Source: Synechococcus sp. NB0720_010
GTDB lineage: Bacteria > Cyanobacteriota > Cyanobacteriia > PCC-6307 > Cyanobiaceae
Assembly: GCF_023078835.1 (NCBI RefSeq)
Contig: NZ_CP090898.1
Span: 620,001 to 684,000 of the forward strand
Length of the DNA: 64,000 bases
Direction: 5' to 3'
Position 1 is the first letter of the stretch. Each line of letters begins with the position of its first letter. Under the pieces are notes generated by a model. It saw nothing but the letters and a program-made list of their open reading frames with translations, searched no databases and was not told the origin of the DNA. The position numbers and the translations under genes were made by a program. This document shows, piece by piece, positions 1 to 8,881 of the stretch.

Positions 1-2
1 CC

Positions 3-326
3 ACCGGCAAGCTCGATCAGGGAACGGGTGAGTTTCTCTCCCCCACCGGTCAGGCCCTGCACTACATGGCCACCGATAACCTCACGCATCCCAACCTGCG
101 GGGGCTGCTGCCGGCGGACCTGATCGACATCGTCGCCGAAGCCGATCTGCACTACGACCCGGCACGTCTACGGGGCAGCGTCTTTCACCTGCTGGGATGT
201 CTCTCGGAGTACGGAAAGCTGGGGATGACCTGCGTGGGTCGCAGCGCCGCGGAAGCCAAGCAGGTCTACGGGGCCACGGCGGGGCAACTGATCCAACAGG
301 CCACCAGCGTCCAGGGCGGGGGCTAG
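3..326 (+). CDS. PGM1-related peptide ligase / carboxylate-amine ligase, C-terminal part
   Basis: The reading frame is open from the left edge, so only the last 107 residues are present. The end of the protein, with a LLGCLSEYGKLGMTCVGRS stretch near the C-terminus, matches my memory of cyanobacterial proteins annotated as PGM1-related ATP-grasp peptide ligases, where this segment forms the C-terminal domain. The ATP-grasp catalytic part lies outside the window, so activity cannot be judged. The stop overlaps the stop of the convergent universal stress gene by four bases. Identification rests on the tail only. Confidence 0.6.
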   Translation, partial: TGKLDQGTGEFLSPTGQALHYMATDNLTHPNLRGLLPADLIDIVAEADLHYDPARLRGSVFHLLGCLSEYGKLGMTCVGRSAAEAKQVYGATAGQLIQQATSVQGGG

Positions 327-793
327 TCCTGCCCGCGGCCGGGATAGACCAAGACCGGCAACTCCGCGTGGGTCAGCACCCGTTGGGTTTCACTGCCGAG
401 CACCAGGCCCGCCAAGCCGCGGCGGCCATGGGAGGCCATGAAGATCAGATCGCACTGGTGATCGCTGGCGGCCTCAAGGATCGCCTCATAAATCACGGCA
501 TTCACCGAGGTCGCCCCATCCGCCTCCACCCCCTTGGCACTGGCCTTGGCCTTGGCCGCCCCCAGTACCGATTCGGCGTAGTCCGCATTGGCCTTGCTGA
601 ACTGCTCGGTCATCAGCGGATCCAGGACCAAACCCTCGCCGTAGAGGGCTACATCGGGGCGACCGTAGTAGCTCGGTTGCACATGGAAAAAGGTGATCTT
701 GGCGTCGATCTCACTGGCCATCTGCACCGCCTGATCCACCGCCAACTGGGACAGCTCCGAGCCATCGGTTGGCACCAGAAGATGACGAAACAT
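323..793 (-). CDS. Universal stress protein, UspA family
   Basis: This 156-residue single-domain protein begins FRHLLVPTDGSELS, the classic UspA strand with the phosphate-contacting Asp. Near residues 120-134 it has the nucleotide-binding pattern G-2x-G-9x-GS, except that the first glycine is alanine (A120, G123, G133-S134). Such proteins bind ATP and act as cytoplasmic stress-survival factors; the partner here is unknown. It is convergent with the ligase on the left. Family assignment is secure, function is generic. Confidence 0.9.
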   Translation of the reverse strand: MFRHLLVPTDGSELSQLAVDQAVQMASEIDAKITFFHVQPSYYGRPDVALYGEGLVLDPLMTEQFSKANADYAESVLGAAKAKASAKGVEADGATSVNAVIYEAILEAASDHQCDLIFMASHGRRGLAGLVLGSETQRVLTHAELPVLVYPGRGQD

Positions 794-826
794 CGGCTGC
801 AGTCCTTTGCTCTACCCGAAAGCTAG

Positions 827-1486
827 TCAGGACGGCCCAATCCAACCGGCCAGCCGTGAGGCCGCCTGGGAGCGAGCCAAAGCCCGAGCCGCGGGCAGGG
901 CCGGCTCCAGCTTTGCTGAGCTGAAGGGCGGCAGTTGGCGACTGCGCAACCAAGCCCCCCAGCGGAACTCATGAAAGGGAATCAAAGGCGCCGAGGTGAT
1001 CACCTTCTCCCGCTTCAACTTCCAGACCAGGCTGCGGTAGGGATCGTCCTGGGTTCCCAGCAGCGTGGGGGGCAAGACCGACGGATGCTGGGGCCCCAGG
1101 CCGCGACCGTCATAGAGGTAGAGCCATCCCCGGCGCTGCAATTCAGCCAGCACCACCGCAGGATCGGCGCTGTCCACCTCCAGCGCCACATAGCCGAAGG
1201 CCGTGGCCTGGGGATCCAGCTCAAGCAGGGCGCGCAGGCGATGGTGACGATCCACCATCCAGAGCTCACCGGCGGCTGAGCGCACCAGCGGCGTGGGTTT
1301 GCGCTTTAAGTACTGACGCTGCTCTTTGGGGTCATCCTCAGCAAAATCCCTTTGGCGGCTGACGATCTCCGCCATGCCCACGCAGAGCTGAGTCGGATGC
1401 AGATCCTGAATCGGAACCTCGAGCAGCGCGTTCTTTCCGCCCTTCGGGGGCGGCAAGGGATGAAACGGAGGCAAACGCAGGGCCAT
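827..1486 (-). CDS. ParB/Srx-fold protein (ParBc_2-like)
   Basis: The 219-residue product has a core VPIQDLHPTQLCVG near residue 24 followed by a segment with VDRHHRLRALLEL. This resembles the ParB-like nuclease-fold family ParBc_2 (PF08857), in which D-R-H-H forms the putative active site. It lacks a ParB helix-turn-helix, so it is not a chromosome partitioning protein. The proline-rich N-terminus overlaps by 27 bp the start of the divergent secreted-protein gene, so one of the two starts may be further in. Biological role unknown. Confidence 0.7.
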   Translation of the reverse strand: MALRLPPFHPLPPPKGGKNALLEVPIQDLHPTQLCVGMAEIVSRQRDFAEDDPKEQRQYLKRKPTPLVRSAAGELWMVDRHHRLRALLELDPQATAFGYVALEVDSADPAVVLAELQRRGWLYLYDGRGLGPQHPSVLPPTLLGTQDDPYRSLVWKLKREKVITSAPLIPFHEFRWGAWLRSRQLPPFSSAKLEPALPAARALARSQAASRLAGWIGPS

Positions 1487-1954
1487 GGACCGAACCTAAA
1501 CCGGGTTTTTCAACTGCTGCTGTCACTCTTGGCCGTTTTTTGTGTCGGCGTGAACAGTGCCTGGGCTGCGGATTCAACCAGCTGCCACACCCTCACGGAT
1601 CCCCAAGTAGCCGCTCTATTTGACCGCTGGAATGCGGCCCTGGCCACTGGGGATCCCGCCCAGGTCAGCGCCCTCTACCGCCCGGATGCGCTGCTGCTGC
1701 CCACCCTCTCGAACCAGGCACGCACCACGACGGCGGGAATCGAGGACTATTTCAAGGGTTTCCTGAGCAAACACCCCACCGGCCGCATTGATGAGCGGGT
1801 GATCCAAAGCGACTGCAACGTGGCCATCGACGCCGGCAACTACAGCTTTGAACTGGACGGTCAGGGCTGGGTTCGGGCCCGTTACACCTTTGTCTATGCC
1901 TACCAGGATGGAGCCTGGAGCATCGAGCACCACCACTCCTCGTTGCTTCCCTAG
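1460..1954 (+). CDS. Secreted SnoaL/CaMKII-association-fold protein (SgcJ/EcaC type)
   Basis: The start at 1460 follows a GGCAAGGG ribosome-binding site and gives 164 residues. Residues about 10-32 form a signal peptide ending SAWA-A. The mature part reads DPQVAALFDRWNAALATGDP and later FKGFLSKHPTGRIDE, typical of the NTF2-like SgcJ/EcaC/CaMKII-association fold, with a C-terminal WSIEHHHSS strand. It is probably a small periplasmic protein with a ligand pocket; no catalytic residues are evident. It is convergent with the AraC-type gene, overlapping by four bases. Confidence 0.75.
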   Translation: MKRRQTQGHGPNLNRVFQLLLSLLAVFCVGVNSAWAADSTSCHTLTDPQVAALFDRWNAALATGDPAQVSALYRPDALLLPTLSNQARTTTAGIEDYFKGFLSKHPTGRIDERVIQSDCNVAIDAGNYSFELDGQGWVRARYTFVYAYQDGAWSIEHHHSSLLP

Positions 1955-2397
1955 GCCGCGGCCTTGAGCATGTGCCGCAGTTCGCCCTTGGGGAATTCCG
2001 TCAGAGCGGAGGGCGAGGGGACCGGGGTGGACTTCAGCCGTGCTCCCTCTTGGTGCTCACGGATGGTGAGGCCATAAATCTCGAGGAAGAAATCGCGATC
2101 AGCCACCGAGCCCGTCAAACCACAAAGGCGGTAGAGCTCACGCAGAGGAGTCCAGGGCCGGTCCAGGACGAGGCTGTTGAGTTGATGCAGACGAAAACGT
2201 CTGAGGGCCTTGAGCGGTGGTTCACCGCAATGGCTATGGAAGAGGTTCTGCAGGGTGCGAACACTGACGTGAACATGGGACGCCAGATCCGGCATCCGCA
2301 GATCGCTGGCGTAATGCTCAGCGACATACAAGGCCAATGCGCGCATCACCGCCGCGTCGGCTGGATCCATCGCTCGCTGTTGAACAGAGCGCTCCAA
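1951..2397 (-). CDS. AraC-family helix-turn-helix protein
   Basis: In this 148-residue protein, residues about 28-125 are an AraC-type DNA-binding domain: a first HTH (MPDLASHVHVSVRTLQNLF), a PPLKALRRFRLHQL linker helix and a degenerate second HTH. No ligand-binding domain is attached. The length suggests a minimal AraC regulator or a truncated one. No adjacent target gene is obvious. Confidence 0.75.
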   Translation of the reverse strand: MERSVQQRAMDPADAAVMRALALYVAEHYASDLRMPDLASHVHVSVRTLQNLFHSHCGEPPLKALRRFRLHQLNSLVLDRPWTPLRELYRLCGLTGSVADRDFFLEIYGLTIREHQEGARLKSTPVPSPSALTEFPKGELRHMLKAAA

Positions 2398-2499
2398 CCG
2401 AGGGGGAGTAAAAACTGCGAGAGGAAGTTAAGGGAGCCGGCTATCCCAAGAGGGCGAATGTCACGGAATCCAGCGCACCATGCAAAACCTGCATAACGC

Positions 2500-2670
2500 T
2501 CAGCGGGAACGGCCTCGAGCGGCGACGGTCCTCGGGGCCAACAGGCAGTGGGGTGCGCCGCGCCAGCGCCGCTGGCGGCGGCGCTGCAGCCAGGTCAACA
2601 GCAGCCGCAGGGCAATGAAGCCGTAGAGGCCAAGCAACACCAAGCTCGCGGCATCTTTGGAGCTCGCCAT
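2500..2670 (-). CDS. Putative small membrane protein
   Basis: A possible 56-residue protein starting at ATG 2670. It has one hydrophobic helix (LVLLGLYGFIALRLLLTWL) followed by a strongly basic stretch, which suggests a single-pass inner-membrane peptide with its C-terminus inside. It is the only plausible gene in the roughly 340-bp gap between the AraC-type and DUF427 genes. No family is recognised and it may be spurious. Confidence 0.35.
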   Translation of the reverse strand: MASSKDAASLVLLGLYGFIALRLLLTWLQRRRQRRWRGAPHCLLAPRTVAARGRSR

Positions 2671-2743
2671 GACCAGGGTCAACGCGCAACCCCGTCATCC
2701 AAGCGGCGCCTGATCACCCGTCAATCGGCATTTGTGCCGAGGC

Positions 2744-3022
2744 TCAGGCGACCTTGACCCCCTTCCAGAACGCCACCCGTTCGCTGATTTCTGCGGCGGC
2801 GGGCTTGGGGGTCTCATAGCTCCAGGCGCAGTTGGCATTGACCTCACCATTGACCACCACATCCCAGTAGCGGGCGGTGCCCTTCCAACCGCAGCTGCTG
2901 GTGTGGCTGCTGTCGCGGAAGAACTCCTGCTTCAAAGCCGCCCGGGGGAAATAAGGGTTGCCCTCCACCACGACGATGTCGTCGCTCTCGGCGATGACGG
3001 TTCCGTTCCAGCTGGCTTGCAT
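2744..3022 (-). CDS. DUF427 domain protein
   Basis: The ATG at 3022 gives 92 residues starting MQASWNGTVIAES. The order of a VVVEGNPYFPRAAL strand, a SHTSSCGWKGTARYWDV core and an NCAWSYETPKPAA segment is the DUF427 signature, and the length is normal for a stand-alone domain. The reading frame stays open far upstream, but that stretch is a low-complexity shadow of the permease gene on the other strand. Function is unknown for the family. Confidence 0.9.
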   Translation of the reverse strand: MQASWNGTVIAESDDIVVVEGNPYFPRAALKQEFFRDSSHTSSCGWKGTARYWDVVVNGEVNANCAWSYETPKPAAAEISERVAFWKGVKVA

Positions 3023-3046
3023 GCTTGAGGGGATGCCACTGCCGCC

Positions 3047-4648
3047 ATGATCTCGCCTGAGCCAAGCAAGTCGGGGCCCCGCTGGTTTGTCAGCGGAGAT
3101 CTGGATGGGTTTCTCGGCCTGAGCCTGGACAACCTGATCCAAATCCTGCTGATCCTGGGGCTCTGCCGCGGGGTGCTGGGTTACCCCGATGCCCTGGTCT
3201 TTGGAACCATCCTTCCTGCCACCGGCATCAGCCTGTTGATCGGCAATTGGGCCTACGCCCTGCAGGCCTACCGGCTGGCGCAACGGGAGGGACGCAGCGA
3301 CCGGACGGCCCTGCCCTACGGCATCAACACCGTCAGCCTCTTCGCCTACATCTTTCTGGTGATGCTGCCGGTGAAACTCACCGCCCTGGGCCAGGGGCTG
3401 GATGAGGCCAGCGCCGTCCGCCTCTCCTGGCAGGCGGGCCTGGTGGCCTGCCTGGGCTCGGGCTTGATCGAGGCCTGCGGCGCCTTCTGCGCAGGCTGGC
3501 TGCGGCGTTGGCTGCCCCGGGCCGCCCTGCTCTCCACCCTGGCGGGGATTGCCTTGGGCTACATCGCCCTGGGCTTTTTGCTGCGCACCTATGCCCAACC
3601 GCTGGTGGGTCTGGCGGTGCTGGCGGTGATCCTGGCGACTTACTACGGCAAGGTCCGCTTCCCGATTCCAGGCGGCCTGCTGGCGGTGCTGGTGGGCAGC
3701 GCCCTGGCCTGGAGCAGTGGACTGATTGACGCCAACCCGGAGCGCTGGGCCCAGGAGGCCGCCCAGATCGGTTGGCGCTCGCCCCAGCTGCAGCTCGGGA
3801 GCCTCTGGGATGCCCGCGGCCAACTGCTGCCCTGGCTCGGGGTGATTGTTCCGATGGGGCTGTTCAACGTGCTCGGTTCACTGCAGAACATCGAGAGCGC
3901 GGAGGCCGCCGGCGATCGCTACCCCGTACGCAGCTCACTGTTGATCAATGGCCTGGGAACCATGGTCGCCGCTGGCCTGGGCTCCTGCTTTCCCACCACG
4001 ATCTACATCGGCCATCCCGGCTGGAAGGGGATGGGGGCCCGCATTGGCTACTCCTGGCTGAACGGCCTGCTGATGGGCGCGGCCTGCCTCTTGGGGCTGT
4101 TTGGCGTGGTGGGCCAGATCGTGCCGATCGAAGCCGGGATGGCGATCGTGCTCTACATCGGCCTGGTGATCACGGCCCAGGCCTTTGAGGCCACACCCCG
4201 CGCCCATGCGCCAGCGGTCGCCCTGGGGCTGATGCCGGGCCTGGCGGGATGGGGGGCCCTGCTGATCAAGGCGGGGCTGCGGGCCGGTGGAGCCGGCAGT
4301 GCCGAGACCCCCTTTGGCCCTGGCTTGCTAGAGGGGCTGCAACAGGCCGATGTCTGGGCTGCGGGTGCCTTCGCCCTGGAGCAGGGCCAGATCATCACGG
4401 CCATGCTCCTAGCGGCGATGGTCGTCTACGCGATCGAGCAGCGCTTCAAGGCCGCCTGCCTGGCGGCCCTGGTGGCCGCCGCCTGCTCCTGGTTTGGCGT
4501 GATCCACGCCTGGCAATTCAGCGCCAGCGACACCACCCTGCAATTGGGCTGGGGCGTGGGCGCAGCCTGGGCCCAGGGTTATCTGGCAATGGCCGCGGTC
4601 TTCGCCGCCGCCAGCCTCAAGGGCCGCCTCACCAGAAACGGCTCATGA
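3047..4648 (+). CDS. NCS2-family purine/xanthine-type permease
   Basis: A 533-residue polytopic membrane protein. The N-terminal WFVSGDLDGFLGLSLDNLIQ and DALVFGTILPATGISLLIGN segments are typical of NCS2 transporters (AzgA-like branch), which import nucleobases with protons. Around residue 290 it has NVLGSLQNIESAEAAGDRYP, matching the loop near the substrate-binding acidic residue. Roughly 12-14 hydrophobic segments are visible. Substrate is not determinable from sequence. It is divergent from the DUF427 gene (24-bp gap) and overlaps the convergent DUF2808 gene by 20 bp. Confidence 0.85.
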   Translation: MISPEPSKSGPRWFVSGDLDGFLGLSLDNLIQILLILGLCRGVLGYPDALVFGTILPATGISLLIGNWAYALQAYRLAQREGRSDRTALPYGINTVSLFAYIFLVMLPVKLTALGQGLDEASAVRLSWQAGLVACLGSGLIEACGAFCAGWLRRWLPRAALLSTLAGIALGYIALGFLLRTYAQPLVGLAVLAVILATYYGKVRFPIPGGLLAVLVGSALAWSSGLIDANPERWAQEAAQIGWRSPQLQLGSLWDARGQLLPWLGVIVPMGLFNVLGSLQNIESAEAAGDRYPVRSSLLINGLGTMVAAGLGSCFPTTIYIGHPGWKGMGARIGYSWLNGLLMGAACLLGLFGVVGQIVPIEAGMAIVLYIGLVITAQAFEATPRAHAPAVALGLMPGLAGWGALLIKAGLRAGGAGSAETPFGPGLLEGLQQADVWAAGAFALEQGQIITAMLLAAMVVYAIEQRFKAACLAALVAAACSWFGVIHAWQFSASDTTLQLGWGVGAAWAQGYLAMAAVFAAASLKGRLTRNGS

Positions 4649-5195
4649 TCTCCAGCCGCGCGACCCCCAGCGGTGCCGGCACCGGGTTGGGGCCAGCGGG
4701 CAGAGCCTGCACCGCAAAGACATAGGTGTCAGCCCAGGTGGGATTCAGCGGCGGGCGCAGGGCCAGGGTCACCTCCTGACCGGGTTGCGGCGGCTCCGGG
4801 AAGACCGCCCGCAGCGTGCGCGTGGCCTGATCAAAGGTGGCCTCCACTGGCACGGCAGCACCCTCCCGGCGGGGGCGACCGATGAAGGCATGGGCACGCT
4901 GGGGCGCCAAGGAGAAGTTGCGATCGACCCCGCGGATCTGGGTGATCACCAAGCCCCCCAGTCCGGCCCCGGCGTTCTCCGCCAGGGTGACGGTGAAGTA
5001 GTACTCCCCCTGGGCCTGGTTGACGTACCAGTAGTAGTTGGTGAAATCCACCTTCCAGGGTGGATTGGTGAAATAGGTCTGGCCCCGCAGCTCCAGGGCC
5101 GCCGCGGGCTCAGGCCGGATGCCGTCGGCCGCTGCACCAAGCAACAAACCAAGCGCCGTGCAGGCGGCGGCCGATGACGCTCTCCAGGCGGCCAT
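4629..5195 (-). CDS. DUF2808 secreted protein
   Basis: A 188-residue cyanobacterial DUF2808 protein. An N-terminal hydrophobic segment (about residues 8-34, ending PAAALE) is a likely signal peptide. The mature part has the family hallmarks: TYFTNPPWKVDF, a YYFTVTLAENAG segment, and a C-terminal NPTWADTYVFAVQA. It is predicted to be exported to periplasm or envelope; function unknown. Confidence 0.85.
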   Translation of the reverse strand: MAAWRASSAAACTALGLLLGAAADGIRPEPAAALELRGQTYFTNPPWKVDFTNYYWYVNQAQGEYYFTVTLAENAGAGLGGLVITQIRGVDRNFSLAPQRAHAFIGRPRREGAAVPVEATFDQATRTLRAVFPEPPQPGQEVTLALRPPLNPTWADTYVFAVQALPAGPNPVPAPLGVARLEIMSRFW

Positions 5196-5277
5196 AGCTG
5201 CATTGGTGTGGATGGTTGAACGCTAGCCAGCGTTTTTGAGAGCAGTTGATATCTTCAAAGCACTGCAGCGCACCTCG

Positions 5278-5451
5278 ATGAACCGGGCTGAACTCGATGC
5301 CATCGAACTGATGCTGCGGGACCTCAACACCCGCCACGAAGAGATCCGCCACAGGGCGGCCTTCCGCGGCTGCACCCGCGAACTGGTCACCCTCCAGCAG
5401 GAACTGGTGCAGTACCTGATGGCCAAGAAGGCCCAGATCAGCGGCCGCTAA
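5278..5451 (+). CDS. Conserved small helical protein, unknown function
   Basis: ATG 5278 gives a 57-residue charged, fully helical protein starting MNRAELDAIELMLRDL; an in-frame TTG at 5236 would add 14 residues. There is no membrane segment or known motif. The amphipathic heptad pattern suggests a coiled coil. It lies between two minus-strand genes. Confidence 0.55.
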   Translation: MNRAELDAIELMLRDLNTRHEEIRHRAAFRGCTRELVTLQQELVQYLMAKKAQISGR

Positions 5452-5457
5452 TTCCGC

Positions 5458-6717
5458 CTAGGCCTCAACGAGAAAGGGAACGGGGTTCTGATCGCGGCGG
5501 TGCTGCACCGGCAGCGCTTCCGCTTGGGCGTTGCCATCGAGGGCGGCGGTGGTCTCCAGGGCGGCGCGCAGCAGGCGGCCGGCATGCAGGGACATGTCCC
5601 GCGGCACCGAGATCCGATCGCGCAGGTAACGCAGACCCGCGGCCGTGCCGGCGGGTGGAGTGATCGCGCCGTTGGCCGGCTTCAACAGCAGGGTCAGGGC
5701 CGCGCGCAGTGCCTGATCAAAAGCCGCTGAGGGGGCGGGATTGATCGCCAGCAAGCGCTCGCGGTGGCGCAGCACCCGGGCCACGGCCTCAAGGGCGGCC
5801 CCCTCGGGCGCCGGCTGGCGGGTCTCGATCACGGCCGGATCCTCCACGGGCCAGGGACCCTGGTCGATCAGCTCAGCGACGCGGCGTTGCTCGGCCGTGC
5901 CGCTGGCCAAGCAGCAACCCATCTGCGGCGGCAGGTCATGGGCATGGGTGTGGAAATCGCTCTGGGTACCCAGGTAGGTGCGGCGCTGCTCCAGCGCCGT
6001 GAACCAGCGGTCGATGGCCGGGTGCTGCTGGCGAATCCCGTAGCCCTTGTAGTAGGCGAGGGAGGCGTTCATCCGCTCGAGGTAGGGGATGAAGATCACA
6101 TCGGCACTGCTGAAGCGCTCGAGGAAAAACGGACCAGGGGTGGCCTCCAGGGCCTCCTCCACCAGGGTCGCGATCCGGGCGAAGTGCTGTTCAGCCGGAG
6201 CGCTGTGCGCCCCTTGGCCCTCGCAGTAGCAGAGCCATTGGCACCAGGCGCGAAACAGGCGGCGCTCCAACTGCCGCAGGGGGAAGACATCGGGATCACT
6301 CAGGCCAGCCTCCAGCGGCCCAAAGGCATCCTCCAGGGCCTGAAGGATCACATCGCTCTCGGTGTAGAGACGCCCGTCGAGCTCCAGGGCCGGCAGCATT
6401 CCCGAGGGGACAACCTGCTTGTACCAGCGCTCCTTCTCGCCGTAGCAGAACATCGTCACCTTGCGGATCCGGTAGGGGATCCGCTTCTCCTCCAGCCAGA
6501 GCCAGACCTTCTGGCAATAGGGACACCAGGCGTGGTGATCGCGATAGAGGGTGACGCGCACCTCCGATTCCGGCCGGCCGAACAGCCTCAGCCGCGCCTG
6601 GGCGTTGGTGGGACCCTCCTGACGCAGCTGCAGCAGTTGCTCTTCGCTCTGCAGGGGCAGCAGCTCAGCCAGGTCCTCCCAGCTCAATGCTTGCGGGCCC
6701 GGGGAGCTGAACATCAA
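5458..6717 (-). CDS. Glutathione S-transferase-like protein with CPYC thioredoxin fold
   Basis: A 419-residue protein, much longer than a simple GST (about 200-220). Residues about 52-140 are a glutaredoxin/GST N-domain with the redox motif WCPYC (C65, C68), [11 protein letters not shown] (cis-Pro) and [13 protein letters not shown] helical GST C-domain follows to about residue 260, then about 150 residues unique to this cyanobacterial type. The two cysteines argue for a glutathione-dependent reductase activity. The glutathione reductase gene divergent from it (90-bp gap) supports a thiol-redox role by inference. Confidence 0.8.
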   Translation of the reverse strand: MMFSSPGPQALSWEDLAELLPLQSEEQLLQLRQEGPTNAQARLRLFGRPESEVRVTLYRDHHAWCPYCQKVWLWLEEKRIPYRIRKVTMFCYGEKERWYKQVVPSGMLPALELDGRLYTESDVILQALEDAFGPLEAGLSDPDVFPLRQLERRLFRAWCQWLCYCEGQGAHSAPAEQHFARIATLVEEALEATPGPFFLERFSSADVIFIPYLERMNASLAYYKGYGIRQQHPAIDRWFTALEQRRTYLGTQSDFHTHAHDLPPQMGCCLASGTAEQRRVAELIDQGPWPVEDPAVIETRQPAPEGAALEAVARVLRHRERLLAINPAPSAAFDQALRAALTLLLKPANGAITPPAGTAAGLRYLRDRISVPRDMSLHAGRLLRAALETTAALDGNAQAEALPVQHRRDQNPVPFLVEA

Positions 6718-6807
6718 CGGGAGGGCGGGACGGCCTTCTGTTTTAGGGAATCAAAGCGGCAGCGCGGGTGCCTCTAGGCAACACTTGGGGCAAGCAAGGG
6801 CGAGGGC

Positions 6808-8169
6808 ATGAGCGACCACTTCGATCTGATCGTGATCGGCGCAGGCTCAGGCGGACTGGCCGCCGCCAAGCGCGCCGCCTCCTATGGCGCCCGCGTGGCC
6901 ATCGTTGAAGGGGATCGGGTCGGCGGCACCTGCGTGATCCGCGGCTGCGTTCCCAAAAAGCTGATGGTCTACGGATCCGCCGTTCGCCACCAACTCAGCG
7001 ATGCCGCCAGCTACGGCTGGAGCCTGGGCGAGGTGAGTCATGACAGCAGCGTCCTGCTGAGCAAGGTGCGCGCCGAGGTGGATCGCCTCAACCAACTGCA
7101 CATTGGCTTCCTGGAGAAGGCTGGCGTTGAGCTGGTGCGCGGCTGGGGCCGTCTCGCCGACGATCGCAGCGTCAGCGTCCAGGACAGCAGCGGGAAGGAG
7201 ACCCGGCGGCTGAGCGCCGAGCGAATCCTGATCGCCGTGGGGGGACGCCCCCATCGCCCGCAGATCCCGGGCGCCGAGCTGGGCTGGATCTCGGACGACC
7301 TGTTTGAACTCGAGCAGTTCCCCAAGCAGGTGGTCGTGGTCGGCGCCGGCTTCATCGCCTGTGAGTTCGCCTGCATCCTCAATGGCCTGGGGGTCCAGGT
7401 GACCCAACTGGTGCGCGGCGATCACCTGCTGCGGGGCTTCGATCGGGAGTGCGGCCAGGCCGTGCTGGAGGCGATGGAGGCCGAGGGCATCACGGTGCGC
7501 CTCGCCCACAGCCCCGCCGCCATCGAAGGCGAACCGGGGGCACTGACGGTGGTCACCCAAAGCGGCGAGCGCATCGCCTGCAACGGCGTGCTGCTGGCCA
7601 CGGGCCGCCGCCCCTTCCTGGCGGGCCTCAACCTCGAAGGCGCTGGGGTGGCGATGGAAGGCCATCGAATTCCAGTCGACGCGGATCAGCGCACCAACGT
7701 GCCCCACATCTACGCCGTGGGAGACGTCACCGACCGGGTCAACCTCACCCCGGTCGCCATTGATGAGGGCCGGGCCCTGGCCGACAGCATCTGGGGGAAC
7801 AAGCCGCGCCAGGTGGACCATGACCTGGTGGCGGCTGCGGTCTTCTCCCAGCCAGAGCTCTCCAGCGTTGGCCTCAGCGAAGAGGCCGCGGTCGAGCGCT
7901 ACGGCAAGGACGGCATCAAGGTCCATCGGGCCCGCTTTCGTCCGATGAGCCAGGCCCTACCGGCCCGTGATCCCAAGGTGCTGCTCAAGCTGGTGCTCGA
8001 GGCCGGCAGCGGCAAGGTGCTGGGCTGCCACATGGTGGGCGAGCACGCGGCCGAGATCATTCAGATGGCGGCCATCGCCATCGGGATGGGAGCGACCAAG
8101 GCGGATTTCGATCGCACCATGGCGCTGCATCCGACGATCTCGGAGGAGTTCGTCACGCTGCCCAACTAA
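6808..8169 (+). CDS. gor: Glutathione reductase (NADPH)
   Basis: A 453-residue flavoprotein disulfide reductase. It shows FAD Rossmann motif IGAGSGGLAA near residue 10, the redox-active pair in GGTCVIRGCVPKK (C42, C47), the NAD(P) motif VVVGAGFIACEFA around 175, the FAD-binding YAVGDVTD segment and the C-terminal HPTISEE that supplies the catalytic His-Glu pair. The motif CVIRGC with VPKK is the glutathione reductase form rather than lipoamide dehydrogenase. It regenerates GSH in the cytoplasm. It probably forms a transcription unit with the SDR gene four bases downstream. Confidence 0.95.
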   Translation: MSDHFDLIVIGAGSGGLAAAKRAASYGARVAIVEGDRVGGTCVIRGCVPKKLMVYGSAVRHQLSDAASYGWSLGEVSHDSSVLLSKVRAEVDRLNQLHIGFLEKAGVELVRGWGRLADDRSVSVQDSSGKETRRLSAERILIAVGGRPHRPQIPGAELGWISDDLFELEQFPKQVVVVGAGFIACEFACILNGLGVQVTQLVRGDHLLRGFDRECGQAVLEAMEAEGITVRLAHSPAAIEGEPGALTVVTQSGERIACNGVLLATGRRPFLAGLNLEGAGVAMEGHRIPVDADQRTNVPHIYAVGDVTDRVNLTPVAIDEGRALADSIWGNKPRQVDHDLVAAAVFSQPELSSVGLSEEAAVERYGKDGIKVHRARFRPMSQALPARDPKVLLKLVLEAGSGKVLGCHMVGEHAAEIIQMAAIAIGMGATKADFDRTMALHPTISEEFVTLPN

Positions 8170-8173
8170 GGCC

Positions 8174-8881
8174 ATGCGCACACTCTTGATCAGCGGCGCC
8201 AGCCGCGGCATCGGCAGGGCGATGGCCGAGCGGCTCCTCAGCGATGGCCATCGCCTGAGCCTGGGCCTGCGCAACCCAGGCGACCTCAAGGGCAGCCCCC
8301 TCGACCCCGAGCAGGCCGGCGCCGAGCGCGTGCTGCTGCATTCCTATGAGGCGGGCGAACCCACGAGCGCCGAGGCCTGGGTGCAGGCGACGCTGGAGCA
8401 CTTCGGAGCGCTCGACAGCGTGATCCACTGCGCTGGGATCTTCTCGCGGGTGCCGCTGGTGTTTGAGAGCGGCCAGGAGCAGGAGATCCAGCGGCTGTTC
8501 GACGTCAACGTGATGGGGCCCTGGTGGCTGACCCGGGCCGCCTGGCCGCAGCTCCAAGCCCATGGCGCCGGGCGCGTCGTCGTGCTGGTCTCCATGAGCG
8601 GCAAACGCACCAAGGGCCGCCTGGCGGCCTACAGCACCAGCAAGTTCGCCTTGATGGGGCTCTGCCAGACCATGCGCAATGAGGGCTGGGAGAGCGGCAT
8701 CCGCGTCACGGCGGTCTGCCCGAGTTGGGTCAACACCGACATGGCCGCCGCGGTGAAGGCCCTGCCCCCTGAGCAGATGACCCAGAGCGAAGACCTGGCC
8801 GCCCTCACCAGCCAGCTGCTGGAGCAACCCAACAGCTGCGTGCCCTTTGAGCTGGCGGTGAACTGCAACCTCGAGGCCTAG
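8174..8881 (+). CDS. Short-chain dehydrogenase/reductase
   Basis: This 235-residue classical SDR starts MRTLLISGASRGIGRAM, giving the cofactor motif GxxxGxG. The catalytic Ser lies in VLVSMSGKR and the YxxxK pair in YSTSKFALMG, followed by VCPSWVNTDM. All catalytic residues are present, so it should be an active NAD(P)-dependent oxidoreductase; substrate unknown. It starts four bases after gor and overlaps the convergent symporter gene by four bases. Confidence 0.9.
   Translation: MRTLLISGASRGIGRAMAERLLSDGHRLSLGLRNPGDLKGSPLDPEQAGAERVLLHSYEAGEPTSAEAWVQATLEHFGALDSVIHCAGIFSRVPLVFESGQEQEIQRLFDVNVMGPWWLTRAAWPQLQAHGAGRVVVLVSMSGKRTKGRLAAYSTSKFALMGLCQTMRNEGWESGIRVTAVCPSWVNTDMAAAVKALPPEQMTQSEDLAALTSQLLEQPNSCVPFELAVNCNLEA

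Noticed and set aside
2744-3823. A 359-residue minus-strand frame covering the DUF427 gene and part of the permease gene.
   Set aside because: The N-terminal 260 residues are Gln/Ala/Gly-rich shadow translation of the NCS2 permease; only the last 92 residues are a real domain.
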